Source: CAVTTH01 sp963737545
GTDB lineage: Bacteria; Verrucomicrobiota; Verrucomicrobiia; Chthoniobacterales; UBA10450
Assembly: GCA_963737545.1 (NCBI GenBank)
Contig: CAVTTH010000003.1
Coordinates: 558,001 to 622,000 of the forward strand
Length of the DNA: 64,000 nt
Reading direction: 5' to 3'
The notes below the pieces were generated by a model, which had not been told where the DNA came from, made no database searches, and was given only the letters and a program-made list of their open reading frames with translations. Positions 34,765 to 42,429 of this stretch are shown here, one piece after another. The number at the start of each line of letters is the position of its first letter. Position 1 is the first letter of the stretch. The translations under genes and the position numbers were made by a program.

Positions 34765-36828
34765 ATGCAAATTGTTTCCGGCGCGTGCCTGTTTGTTATC
34801 GCCGTAATTTTACTGGCCTATGTGCCAGGCAAACTACTGTTAATTGCGCTTAAGCGGACCTTGAGCCCGCTGGAAGACGTAACCCTGGCTTGTTTTCTCG
34901 GGCTGATTGTGAGCGGTCTGGCCTATTGGTTGATTACGTACACTCACCAGGGCCGCTTCTTTCTCGTTTGGCCGCTGATGACTTCCGCGGTGTTTGTTTG
35001 GCTCTATGCTAGCAAAACAAGAACGCTGTGGCGTCATTCCCCGAAGCAGGCGTCGCTGTCCCCGGAGAACGCTGCAGTGTCGCGTGACAGATCCAGTATC
35101 GCCCTGGCGGGAGTTATTGCGCTCGGGATTGTCGTGCTGGCTTTTCTGCCTTTTTACTACACGAATCTCACGCCGCGGGCGGATGGCACGATACGCGCCT
35201 ATCCGGTGCCTGACGTCATCTTGCACATAGCGATCGCGAACGAATTGACGCATACGATACCGCCGCAGGCTCCGCACTTTTCAGGGCACCCGCTTTCTTA
35301 CCACTATGGAATGGATGTTGCGGTCGCGATGTTTGCCAATGCGACTCGCCTAAACACGCGCGACCTCACGCTGCGCTTTGTCCCTACCTTGTTTCTCGCT
35401 CTTTCGATGCTCAGTGTTTTTTGCTTTTCGAGGAATTGGCTTCGGTCAGGATATTTCGGCGCTCTCGTCGTGTTCCTGGTGTTTTTTGGCGAAGACTTCT
35501 CCTTCGTTCCCGGATTGTTACTGGGCGAGAACATTGACTGGTCCCTTCGCTACTTCAGTGTGCCGCCCGCGGTTTTGCCTCTCTTCTATACGAATCCAAT
35601 CTTGCCTGGAATGGGTCTCCTTTTTGCTGGATTGTTTTGTCTCCAGCGCTACCTGCAGGAGCGTAGCGGGGCGTGGCTTTTCCTTACTGCGCTGCTGTTT
35701 GTCGCGTTGATTGAGGTGAAGATTTTCACTGCGGCCCAGATCATGTGCAGCCTGGGAGTGGCGGCTGTGCTCTACCTTGTTGCATACCGGAATTCAAACT
35801 TGTTCAAAGTCGCTGCGTGGACTGCCGCTTTGGCGACGCCCCTGGTTTTACCAGTTCTTCTCAAGAACAAAAGTGAAGCGAACGTTGTCATTAAATTCGA
35901 GCCGGGGCTGTACATATCCCAGGCGATGGAGGCGATTGGAATCAAGGATCGCTTGAGCGGGTGGCTCGCTTTCGCCACCGTGGCTTTGCCAGTCTATCTC
36001 GTTGGTACCCTTGGTCTGCGCGTGATCGGCGTGCCAGCGATCCTCAATGCCATATTTCGTCCGAACGCAAAATCCGCTCTCCGGTTCATTCTCGCCCTTT
36101 TCGTGGTCCTCGGTCTGTTGATCGCACTAATGTTCAGCTTTACGCCGGCAGGATGGACATTTCGATACAACCCGGTTAGCGGAACATTTCTCGTGCAAAG
36201 CAAATATGTCGCCTGGCTATTTGCGGTCGAAGTTCTCCAGACCTTGTACCGATGGGCTGTTGGCCGTGGCGTGTATTCCTCGGTTGCCGCGGCAGCGACG
36301 ATGGCCATTGCCATCGGGTTGAGTGTACCTGCGACGCTGCAGCACTTCATCTATTGGCGGAATCCTGACCACCTCTTCGGGAACGGGAAACCGTTTGGGA
36401 AGCAACTGCAAAGCTATGACGCCGAAATCCTGGCTGTCACCGATTTTCTGACGACGGACGCACAGCCGGGAGACGTCGTGTTGTGTGGGGATGAGCTGCT
36501 TGCACCTGTCTTTGCGCTTACCAACTGCCGGGTGCCGTTCGGTTATTTCGCCAACGCTGCCGTAGCACGGAGCGACTACACACGCAGGGAATCTGCGGTA
36601 AAGCAATTTTGGAAAGACTGGCGGCTCGGAAAAATTCAAGGCGAGTTATTGCGGGACGCACGCGTTAAGTACGTCATCGTGAGCAAGCGAACCGAAGGCG
36701 TCCCAGCGAAGATCCCCACCTCCCTCTCCGAAGTGTTTGCGAATTCCGAGTTCGCGATATTCAAGGTGCGCCACGAGAGCCTGAGCAAGGCAACCCCGAC
36801 CCTAGCAAGGTCTGACGGCTCGACATAG
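34765..36828 (+). CDS. Large GT-C-like membrane protein
   Basis: A 687-aa protein with about twelve membrane helices and a soluble C-terminal region (about 590-675). The first periplasmic segment carries VPDVILHIAIANELTHTIPP and LSYHYGMDVAVAMF, a loop also seen in uncharacterised GT-C-type proteins; NPILPGMGLLFAGLFCLQRY lies further on. The substrate is unknown. The frame is open to 34600, but ATG 34765 starts right at the first helix. It is the only long plus-strand gene of the island core and is divergent from the GT2 gene. Similar plan to 27682-29793. Confidence 0.65.
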   Translation: MQIVSGACLFVIAVILLAYVPGKLLLIALKRTLSPLEDVTLACFLGLIVSGLAYWLITYTHQGRFFLVWPLMTSAVFVWLYASKTRTLWRHSPKQASLSPENAAVSRDRSSIALAGVIALGIVVLAFLPFYYTNLTPRADGTIRAYPVPDVILHIAIANELTHTIPPQAPHFSGHPLSYHYGMDVAVAMFANATRLNTRDLTLRFVPTLFLALSMLSVFCFSRNWLRSGYFGALVVFLVFFGEDFSFVPGLLLGENIDWSLRYFSVPPAVLPLFYTNPILPGMGLLFAGLFCLQRYLQERSGAWLFLTALLFVALIEVKIFTAAQIMCSLGVAAVLYLVAYRNSNLFKVAAWTAALATPLVLPVLLKNKSEANVVIKFEPGLYISQAMEAIGIKDRLSGWLAFATVALPVYLVGTLGLRVIGVPAILNAIFRPNAKSALRFILALFVVLGLLIALMFSFTPAGWTFRYNPVSGTFLVQSKYVAWLFAVEVLQTLYRWAVGRGVYSSVAAAATMAIAIGLSVPATLQHFIYWRNPDHLFGNGKPFGKQLQSYDAEILAVTDFLTTDAQPGDVVLCGDELLAPVFALTNCRVPFGYFANAAVARSDYTRRESAVKQFWKDWRLGKIQGELLRDARVKYVIVSKRTEGVPAKIPTSLSEVFANSEFAIFKVRHESLSKATPTLARSDGST

Positions 36829-36835
36829 TGTCGTT

Positions 36836-37120
36836 CTACTGATCAACATTCAATCGCGTGGCCATGAACCACTCGAATGCGTCGCGATATGTGGCCCAAG
36901 TTTCTGCGAGCACCTCCCAACCGAAAGTCGGTCCTTCGCGAATCGCCCGCGCCCCGGCCGCATATCGCAACCGATGTAAACTATTCCAGGAAAGAGTGGC
37001 CGCAGATCGGAAATCGCTTCCTGTTCTGCCACCTGAAGTTGCGCCGAGCTCTCCGATCAGCTCCGGGAAGGCAAGCGTCTGACCGCACAGCTTCAGGAAG
37101 TCCCATACGTGCGGATCCAT
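36836..37120 (-). pseudogene. Decayed methyltransferase fragment
   Basis: The minus-strand frame starts MDPHVWDFLKLCGQTLAFPE and LIGELGA. An adjacent frame then continues VAEQEAISDLRPLFPGIVYI and GCDMRPGRG, and the first frame resumes with EGPTFGWEVLAETWATYRD. Read together this is the first ~95 residues of a SAM methyltransferase with the 'ELG...GCDMRPGRG' core and at least two frameshifts; the rest is missing. Confidence 0.6.
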
Positions 37121-37176
37121 TACCGTTTAGCGTACCCTCAATGGCCGAATCGTAGTCATCGCAAAAACATCAGCAC

Positions 37177-37534
37177 CTATTGCGCACGAGGGTTCCAATC
37201 ACCAATAATTTCCACGGATAAATTAGCCAGTTTTGCCATCACGAATTTCATCCGGTGAGTAAGGGAAAGGGATCGCCGTAGTAATCGGTCTTCACTCCTC
37301 CGGGCTGATGAACAATCGGGGCGAGGTGCACGCTGCGCGGCACCAAAAAAGTCGCAAAAAATCGACCTCCGGCGCCAGCAATTCACGAGCCTTGGTAAGG
37401 CAGCGAATATGATTCGCGAAGAGGTGGGTAAAGACGGAGAGCGCGAACATATAGTCGAACTTTTCGCTGAACAGACTCAGCTCGAAACGATCGCTTACCG
37501 CCAGATGAGAACTTTTGTGGGTCAAGCCGACCAC
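37177..37534 (-). pseudogene. C-terminal fragment of a methyltransferase, frameshifted
   Basis: One frame gives DRFELSLFSEKFDYMFALSV and FTHLFANHIRCLTKARELLA; after a shift near 37330 another gives MAKLANLSVEIIGDWNPRAQ. These match the second half of the methyltransferase type found intact at 25366-26112 (AQSIFSH..., DWKHPRQ). The N-terminal SAM-binding half is absent: at about 37530 the sequence switches abruptly to a GT2 gene fragment. Confidence 0.6.
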
Positions 37535-37719
37535 ATCGCGATCTGTTCCTGCGTTGATCGACCACCATCGCTAACAGAGATGATCTCGTGCTGCGTTGCG
37601 ACCTGTGGCAATACGTCGCCCAGGCGCCGGCAAAGTTCAGCGAGGGAATCCTCGCCATTGTAAACTGCTGTGACAACCGAAAGCGAACGCCCTTCGAGAG
37701 ATTGCGATGCTGTAGCCAT
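37522..37719 (-). pseudogene. N-terminal fragment of a GT2 glycosyltransferase
   Basis: From ATG 37719 the frame encodes LSVVTAVYNGEDSLAELCRR and LGDVLPQVATQHEIISVSDG, about 55 residues closely matching the start of the intact GT2 protein at 33665-34627. The copies are also visibly similar at the DNA level (for example tcgccattgta). The frame then runs into methyltransferase sequence, so this is a truncated duplicate. Confidence 0.72.
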
Positions 37720-37801
37720 TTTCCAGAAAGCTCGGGAAATTAAAACACGGCTTGGACTTCGTCACGATCTAAATTCAAAGCGGCCGGTGCTTAGCCTAGG
37801 C

Positions 37802-37978
37802 GAGCTCGCTGCTCGTTAGGCGGTGAAATGCTTCGAGATATTTCGCGGAAGTTTTTCGATAACATCCTTCGGCAAGCACGGGGCCAGCGGAGTCTTGTCC
37901 CAGTCTCGGTCGCAATTGCAGCAGTTCGTGGAGAGACGATATCATGCGTTGCTGATCGATCTGGTCGGATTGTTCAAA
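37802..37978 (-). pseudogene. Possible C-terminal tail of a GT4-type glycosyltransferase
   Basis: Downstream of the sulfotransferase stop, in another frame, the minus strand reads DQQRMISSLHELLQLRPRLG then QDSAGPVLAEGCYRKTSAKY and LEAFHRL before a TAG. The pattern 'l..Ll...p.lg..a...v...y....a..yle.y..l' is typical of the last helix of GT-B family 4 enzymes. The rest of such a gene is missing. The similarity is weak, so this is tentative. Confidence 0.4.
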
Positions 37979-39041
37979 GGGTTCGCGACACAGAAGCCTG
38001 TGGCGCTTTCGCTTGCCCGGGTTTGTGGAGCGTTTCCAGGGCTCGTTGATATTTGCTCTTCAGGGTCGCCATGTATTGGGTCCGTTGCGCAAACCCAGCC
38101 TCCATTTCATCGGCCGCAGTACGCGAAGCCTTCGCTGGCTGTGCAGTTCCTTCCAAGTCTCGACTCAACCGCGTTGCCTCTTCGACTACTGCGGGATCGG
38201 CAACCGAGTCGTCCGCTTTGAAATCGTCCGGCACATTGGAACTATTGATCCGTTGCGCGAGCGGCTCGAGGCATTTTGCCGTGTAGGGCTCCCCGAGGAA
38301 GTCAAGCAACGAACGGATCGCCGATTCTGGACTGTCGATTAGATCCGCATATCGGATGCGTCGAACGACATTCGGGCCGTAGGCGCGCTCAGCCATCTGG
38401 CATGCGCTGACGGTTCGCATCCAGTACCGATAGGCCTCCTCCTCGTTAGCCACTAAGTTAAATCCTGCCACGCGATGGAAGTTAATCATCGAGCGCACGA
38501 CTGCCCGAACATCGCGGCATAAATGGATGAACAAAGCGTGGGGGAAAAGCTTCCGCAGGCCGCATATGTGCAAAGAATACTCCGGCGTTCCATCGACCCA
38601 ACGTTCTTTAGGCCCTGCCGCTGTGCTGGCGGCTTCACGCCAACGTGCGTCAAGTTTCAACGCTGCGCTCCTGGTTTCGCGTTTTCGTTCCAGATCCGTG
38701 CGATGCCGCAGGATCAAGTCGCTGATGCTCTGACCTAGGGCCGCGAATAATTCATCATCCCGAATGTCCATCGCGCTCAAGATCGAGTAATCGCCGCGTG
38801 CCGTACCAATCTGGTGCGCAACAGCGACGCTGACGGAGAAGTCCCCCATCCAATTTGACTCTGGTACTGGAAACAAATTCGGATGGTGACCCAAACACCA
38901 GGTTAGAATGCTGGTTCCCGAGCGGGGCGATCCCACGACAAAAATGGGCTTGTCTATCTGGTCCTGCATTTCACCTGGAACTCTCCATAGCCCCAAGCTG
39001 GCCCACTGGTCAAACTTTCCACGCCCCTGCTGGTATGCCAA
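37974..39041 (-). CDS. Sulfotransferase family protein
   Basis: A 355-aa protein with the PAPS 5'-phosphosulfate loop PIFVVGSPRSGTSILTWCLG near residues 32-51, the catalytic-region text ERWVDGTPEYSLHICGLRKL, and the 3'-phosphate-binding segment FIHLCRDVRAVVRSMINFHR, followed by YADLIDSPESAIRSLLDFLG. It would transfer sulfate from PAPS to a sugar or lipid. The island also encodes a sulfatase, which suggests that sulfated glycans are made or remodelled. The C-terminal ~70 residues are polar and probably flexible. Confidence 0.88.
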   Translation of the reverse strand: MAYQQGRGKFDQWASLGLWRVPGEMQDQIDKPIFVVGSPRSGTSILTWCLGHHPNLFPVPESNWMGDFSVSVAVAHQIGTARGDYSILSAMDIRDDELFAALGQSISDLILRHRTDLERKRETRSAALKLDARWREAASTAAGPKERWVDGTPEYSLHICGLRKLFPHALFIHLCRDVRAVVRSMINFHRVAGFNLVANEEEAYRYWMRTVSACQMAERAYGPNVVRRIRYADLIDSPESAIRSLLDFLGEPYTAKCLEPLAQRINSSNVPDDFKADDSVADPAVVEEATRLSRDLEGTAQPAKASRTAADEMEAGFAQRTQYMATLKSKYQRALETLHKPGQAKAPQASVSRTL

Positions 39042-39523
39042 AAGCTAACAAAATCACTAGCACCCTCGAGCAGGCGAGTGGGCATATTCTTCGGCTTCTC
39101 TTGCTGCGAAGGCTCTTCATTTTTCTAAAACCTTTCCGCCTTTCATTCATAAATATCAAGGATCACAAAAATGAGCTTGTGGGAACGCAAATCGGTCTCG
39201 CCGATTGCAATGGATGCGCGGCGGGCTGGCGCGTCGTCTGGCGGGGAGGTTTTGGGGTCTCACCCGCAGCTGAAGGCAAGAACCGAGGCCCCGCTGCGGG
39301 CATAAATAATGCATGTGCCGGTGGCTCAGGTGGCGCTCTCAACCGTGGCTGGCACTTTCGACACCAGTACACGCGCGCGCGAAAGATTTCGGACAATTTC
39401 GGACACGAGAGCTGCGTGATCTCGCGCGATGCTGCGAAATTGGTGATCGTGCTGTTTTCCCTCTAAGTATCGTCGCCGCGAAGAATTGCGCAGTATTCGC
39501 GCAGTGTAACGCAACGCTCAAAT
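39042..39523. other. Non-coding or eroded right end of the island
   Basis: No gene is supported. A short frame at 39171-39305 starts MSLWERKSVSPIAMDARRAG after an AAGGA and could be the stub of an amino-acid permease gene, but it stops after 44 residues without any membrane helix. The rest shows overlapping unrecognisable frames. The second tRNA fragment begins at 39524. Confidence 0.45.
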
Positions 39524-39550
39524 CGGGTTCGAATCCCGTTAGGGTCGCCA
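39524..39550 (+). repeat. Direct repeat DR2 of the tRNA-Glu 3' end
   Basis: Exact 27-base copy of the T-arm-to-CCA end of tRNA-Glu at 19519-19545, 20 kb away in the same orientation. There is no anticodon arm or 5' half upstream, so this is not a tRNA gene but a right attachment site. Confidence 0.88.
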
Positions 39551-39738
39551 TTGCTCATTTTGCCTATAAGCAAACGAGATCACCTGGTCGAGAGAGTAGG
39601 CGGCCTTTGGATACGCGCGGCTCCGGACGCTGATTCGAATCCTAGTAGTGATACGATACTCGAGGGTGAAGCCGAAGGGGCTTCACTTTGCAACGCGTTG
39701 CAGAGCATCGCATCTCTCGTTTCAACAACGCACTACAT

Positions 39739-40800
39739 ATGAAAATGAAAACAAGAATGGGACTTCCTGCTTTTGCGCTTGCGGCGTTGCTCTTCCTGGG
39801 ACTGCCGCTGGCTTCTTCTTCAGCTTACGTTGCTGTCTCAATCGGGATTGCGCCTCCGCCGATTGCGGTTTACGCACAACCGGTATGCCCGGAGCCCGGT
39901 TACATTTGGGTTCCCGGCTATTGGGCCTACGACTTCGGCTATTACTGGGTGCCGGGGGAATGGGTGCTTCCGCCACAAGTCGGTTTTCTCTGGACGCCAG
40001 GTTATTGGGCCTACAGCGGAGGCAGCTACGTATTCAATGCTGGTTACTGGGGCCCGTCGGTCGGGTTTTACGGTGGGATTAATTACGGCCATGGCTATTA
40101 CGGAAGTGGCTATTACGGCGGCGAATGGGTCGGCAGCACTTTCCGCTACAACACGGCCGTAAGCCGGGTAAACACAAACGTGATTCGCAACACTTACATC
40201 GATCGTCAGGTGCTGAAGAATAACAGGGGCGCCCGTGCGAGCTTTAACGGTCCTGGCGGCGTTCAAGCCGCGCCGAATGCCAGGGAACAGGCATTGGCGA
40301 ATGCAAGGCATGTTGCGCCCACTTCCGCGCAGCAATCACGGGTAACAGCGGCCAAGAATGATCCCGCTCTGCGCGCCGTGAACAACAAAGGACAACCGAA
40401 AGCGACCGCGGTGAGAACATTTGGGAGGAAAAATCGGCCGACCGGTACCGAGACAGTGGCGGCAGCAAAGAATGGACGCGCGTCCAGCCAGGCCGCGATC
40501 GGAAATCACGCCGTGGCTGGGAACCGACCTGCGGCTAAAAATCGCGTGGGCGCGACAACGTCACACTCACGCAATACAGCGCAGGTGCGACACACTGGAT
40601 CCCGAAAAGTGGCGAACGCTTCCCACGCTGTTCGTCATCAACAGGCAGCGGTGCATCACCAGCGTATGGCCTGGTATCCCCGGCACGTCGTCCCGCATTA
40701 CCAGCGGCTTGCGTCACATCATGGGCAGGCATCACTGAATCGCCAACGCGTGGTTTCGCATCCTCAGAAGGCGCCGAAAAAGCGCGGGGGTCGTGGTTAG
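39739..40800 (+). CDS. YXWGXW repeat-containing secreted protein
   Basis: A 353-aa protein with a signal peptide (FALAALLFLGLPLASSSAYV, cut about residue 30). Next comes a Tyr/Trp/Gly region with at least four YXWxPGxW units (YIWVPGYW, YYWVPGEW, FLWTPGYW, and AGYWGPS) at about 60-115, a Gly/Tyr-rich stretch, and a long basic tail rich in Ala, His, Arg, Gln and Asn (about 150-353). Such proteins are found in many Verrucomicrobia and Proteobacteria; their function is unknown but the envelope is likely. It lies alone between two tRNA-Glu fragments. ATG 39739 is chosen because it opens the signal peptide. Confidence 0.82.
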   Translation: MKMKTRMGLPAFALAALLFLGLPLASSSAYVAVSIGIAPPPIAVYAQPVCPEPGYIWVPGYWAYDFGYYWVPGEWVLPPQVGFLWTPGYWAYSGGSYVFNAGYWGPSVGFYGGINYGHGYYGSGYYGGEWVGSTFRYNTAVSRVNTNVIRNTYIDRQVLKNNRGARASFNGPGGVQAAPNAREQALANARHVAPTSAQQSRVTAAKNDPALRAVNNKGQPKATAVRTFGRKNRPTGTETVAAAKNGRASSQAAIGNHAVAGNRPAAKNRVGATTSHSRNTAQVRHTGSRKVANASHAVRHQQAAVHHQRMAWYPRHVVPHYQRLASHHGQASLNRQRVVSHPQKAPKKRGGRG

Positions 40801-40819
40801 AGCGGGAATGCTGGGCGCT

Positions 40820-40843
40820 GGTTCGAATCCCGTTAGGGTCGCC
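40820..40843 (+). repeat. Direct repeat DR3 of the tRNA-Glu 3' end
   Basis: The 24 bases ggttcgaatcccgttagg gtcgcc match tRNA-Glu positions 19521-19544, again without the tRNA's 5' part. With DR2 it brackets 1.27 kb carrying one gene, so the site was probably used twice. Confidence 0.85.
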
Positions 40844-40845
40844 CT

Positions 40846-42357
40846 TCAACGTCTGCGATAGATCACACCTTCAGCGGTCTGGGCCGCCGGCTGGTAATGT
40901 TCGGCCAGCAGGTTGGAGAGAAACGGAAAATCGCGCGCTGGATATTGCGCACCGGGACTTGAATAAAGATCGACGATAAACGCCGGCGGATGTTTGTGGA
41001 AATCTTCCTCGAGATTATTCCATGCCCACGGCACGATGCGGTTACGAGTGTCGACGCCGGGGAGATCGTCGCCGAAAATGAAGCCTGTAAGCGGAAACGT
41101 CAGAATGTAGCGGCAGGCCGGGCGGCGTCGCGCCAGAAGGTATAGATCCGCTGCGTTGCGACCCCAGACGAAGATTCGGTCGTTAGGCGCGGAATGGGCG
41201 GTGAGGTAGCGTACCGTTTCGGAAGGTTCGCTATCTCGCGCCAAAAGTTTCCAGTGCGAGACGGAGAATGCGACCACGGTAATTGCGAGCCATGCAGAAG
41301 CGACCGCCGGTCGAAAGATCCAGGATCGCATCCTGGCTCTGCCGCAGCAGAAGCGTGCATAAGGCGGGGCCGCCAAAAGCGCGAGCGGCGGGATCAATTG
41401 AATATAATAGTGGGGATAAAAACGTGCGCCCGCCACGACCCCAACAGCCGAAGCGACGAGGAGTCCGATGAGCGCAAATCTCTCCGTCTTCCGGCTCGCC
41501 CAAATTCCGTCATCGTCTCGAAGCGACATTGCCGCTCCGAGAACCAGGGGCAGGCAGGCTCCGACAAAAGCCAGGGTGTGCAAAACGCCACGCTTCAGAA
41601 AAAAGTATGGGACGGTGTGACTGGTAAACGTCCAATAGAACGCCTCGTGCAGAATGCCTTGCCGTTCGAGGATGAGCGCTACCAATCCGAGCGCGGCCAA
41701 AAATCCCAGCGTGAGAATGGCCGCTTGTGCGATGGATTCCATCCGGGTAACGCCGCGGCTGGCACGATAACTTGGGAGAAACAGATACAATCCGAGCGGC
41801 ACAGCGGCAATTGCTGCCGGTTGCTTGAGCAGGAACGCAGCGCCGAGCAGAGTACCCCCCGCGAAAAGTTCCGGGCGCAGTCGCGACGCCCTGCGCCCGA
41901 ACGCGATCGCCCACGCCCAAACAATCGGCAAATTCATCAGCAATTCGCCGTTGAAAGCCAGATTTTTCGCCACTGCCCAGGGTTGGAAAACGCTGTAGAG
42001 CAACGCCGCAATCAATCCCGTCTCGCGATCGAACAATCGTCGGCCAATCACATAAAGGCCAGCCATCGTGCCCAACACCCACATGAGCGCAACGACGTGC
42101 AACGCCATCCAATTGTATTTTCCCGCGATCTCGAAAACCGCTGCGTACGTCCAAAAGAGGAGCGGCGGTTTACGATCTATAGCGTCGATGTAGGGGTGAC
42201 CTCCGTCGATAAGCTCGTTTGCCACGACGGAATAGGGCGCTTCATCGTCGATCGCCTGGGGATGTTGCAGTGACGGCAGGCGGGTAACCACCGTGAGAAG
42301 AACGATTCCAAGCGCAGCTGCTTGGAATCCTCGAAATCTACGGATTGCCGCGTTCAT
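40846..42357 (-). CDS. GT39/ArnT-like membrane glycosyltransferase
   Basis: A ~503-aa polytopic membrane protein of the PMT_2 (GT39/GT83) superfamily, which takes sugars from polyprenyl phosphate on the periplasmic side. The first loop has the acidic motif AIDDEAPYSVVANELIDGGH and then DAIDRKPPLLFWTYAAVFE, the hallmark 'D-E...drKPPL' region. A VAKNLAFNGELLMNLPIVWA helix and the reentrant KQPAAIA segment follow. The C-terminal domain contains RIFVWGRNAADLYLLARRRP. ATG 42357 begins at the basic residues before the first helix; ATG 42417 would add 20 polar residues. Confidence 0.85.
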   Translation of the reverse strand: MNAAIRRFRGFQAAALGIVLLTVVTRLPSLQHPQAIDDEAPYSVVANELIDGGHPYIDAIDRKPPLLFWTYAAVFEIAGKYNWMALHVVALMWVLGTMAGLYVIGRRLFDRETGLIAALLYSVFQPWAVAKNLAFNGELLMNLPIVWAWAIAFGRRASRLRPELFAGGTLLGAAFLLKQPAAIAAVPLGLYLFLPSYRASRGVTRMESIAQAAILTLGFLAALGLVALILERQGILHEAFYWTFTSHTVPYFFLKRGVLHTLAFVGACLPLVLGAAMSLRDDDGIWASRKTERFALIGLLVASAVGVVAGARFYPHYYIQLIPPLALLAAPPYARFCCGRARMRSWIFRPAVASAWLAITVVAFSVSHWKLLARDSEPSETVRYLTAHSAPNDRIFVWGRNAADLYLLARRRPACRYILTFPLTGFIFGDDLPGVDTRNRIVPWAWNNLEEDFHKHPPAFIVDLYSSPGAQYPARDFPFLSNLLAEHYQPAAQTAEGVIYRRR

Positions 42358-42429
42358 CTCTTGCGGAACCAGTCCTCGAGAAGCAAAGCTGTCTCGCTTC
42401 TTTTGCTGCCTGAACATACTCTTCCCGCC

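Noticed and set aside
39171..39305. Possible start of an amino-acid permease (MSLWERKS..., with an upstream AAGGA)
   Set aside because: Stops after 44 residues with no membrane helix; the resemblance is too short to call.
39163..39396. 77-codon minus-strand frame in the island's right end
   Set aside because: Pro/Arg/Ala-rich composition without motif; looks like chance in high-GC DNA.
39625..39650. Fourth tRNA-Glu 3'-end copy (gattcgaatcctagtag)
   Set aside because: Only the T-loop core matches; too degenerate to be counted as an attachment repeat.
41194..42273. 359-codon plus-strand open frame
   Set aside because: Antisense of the GT39-like gene; polar, Arg/Glu/Gln-rich text of a typical high-GC shadow frame.
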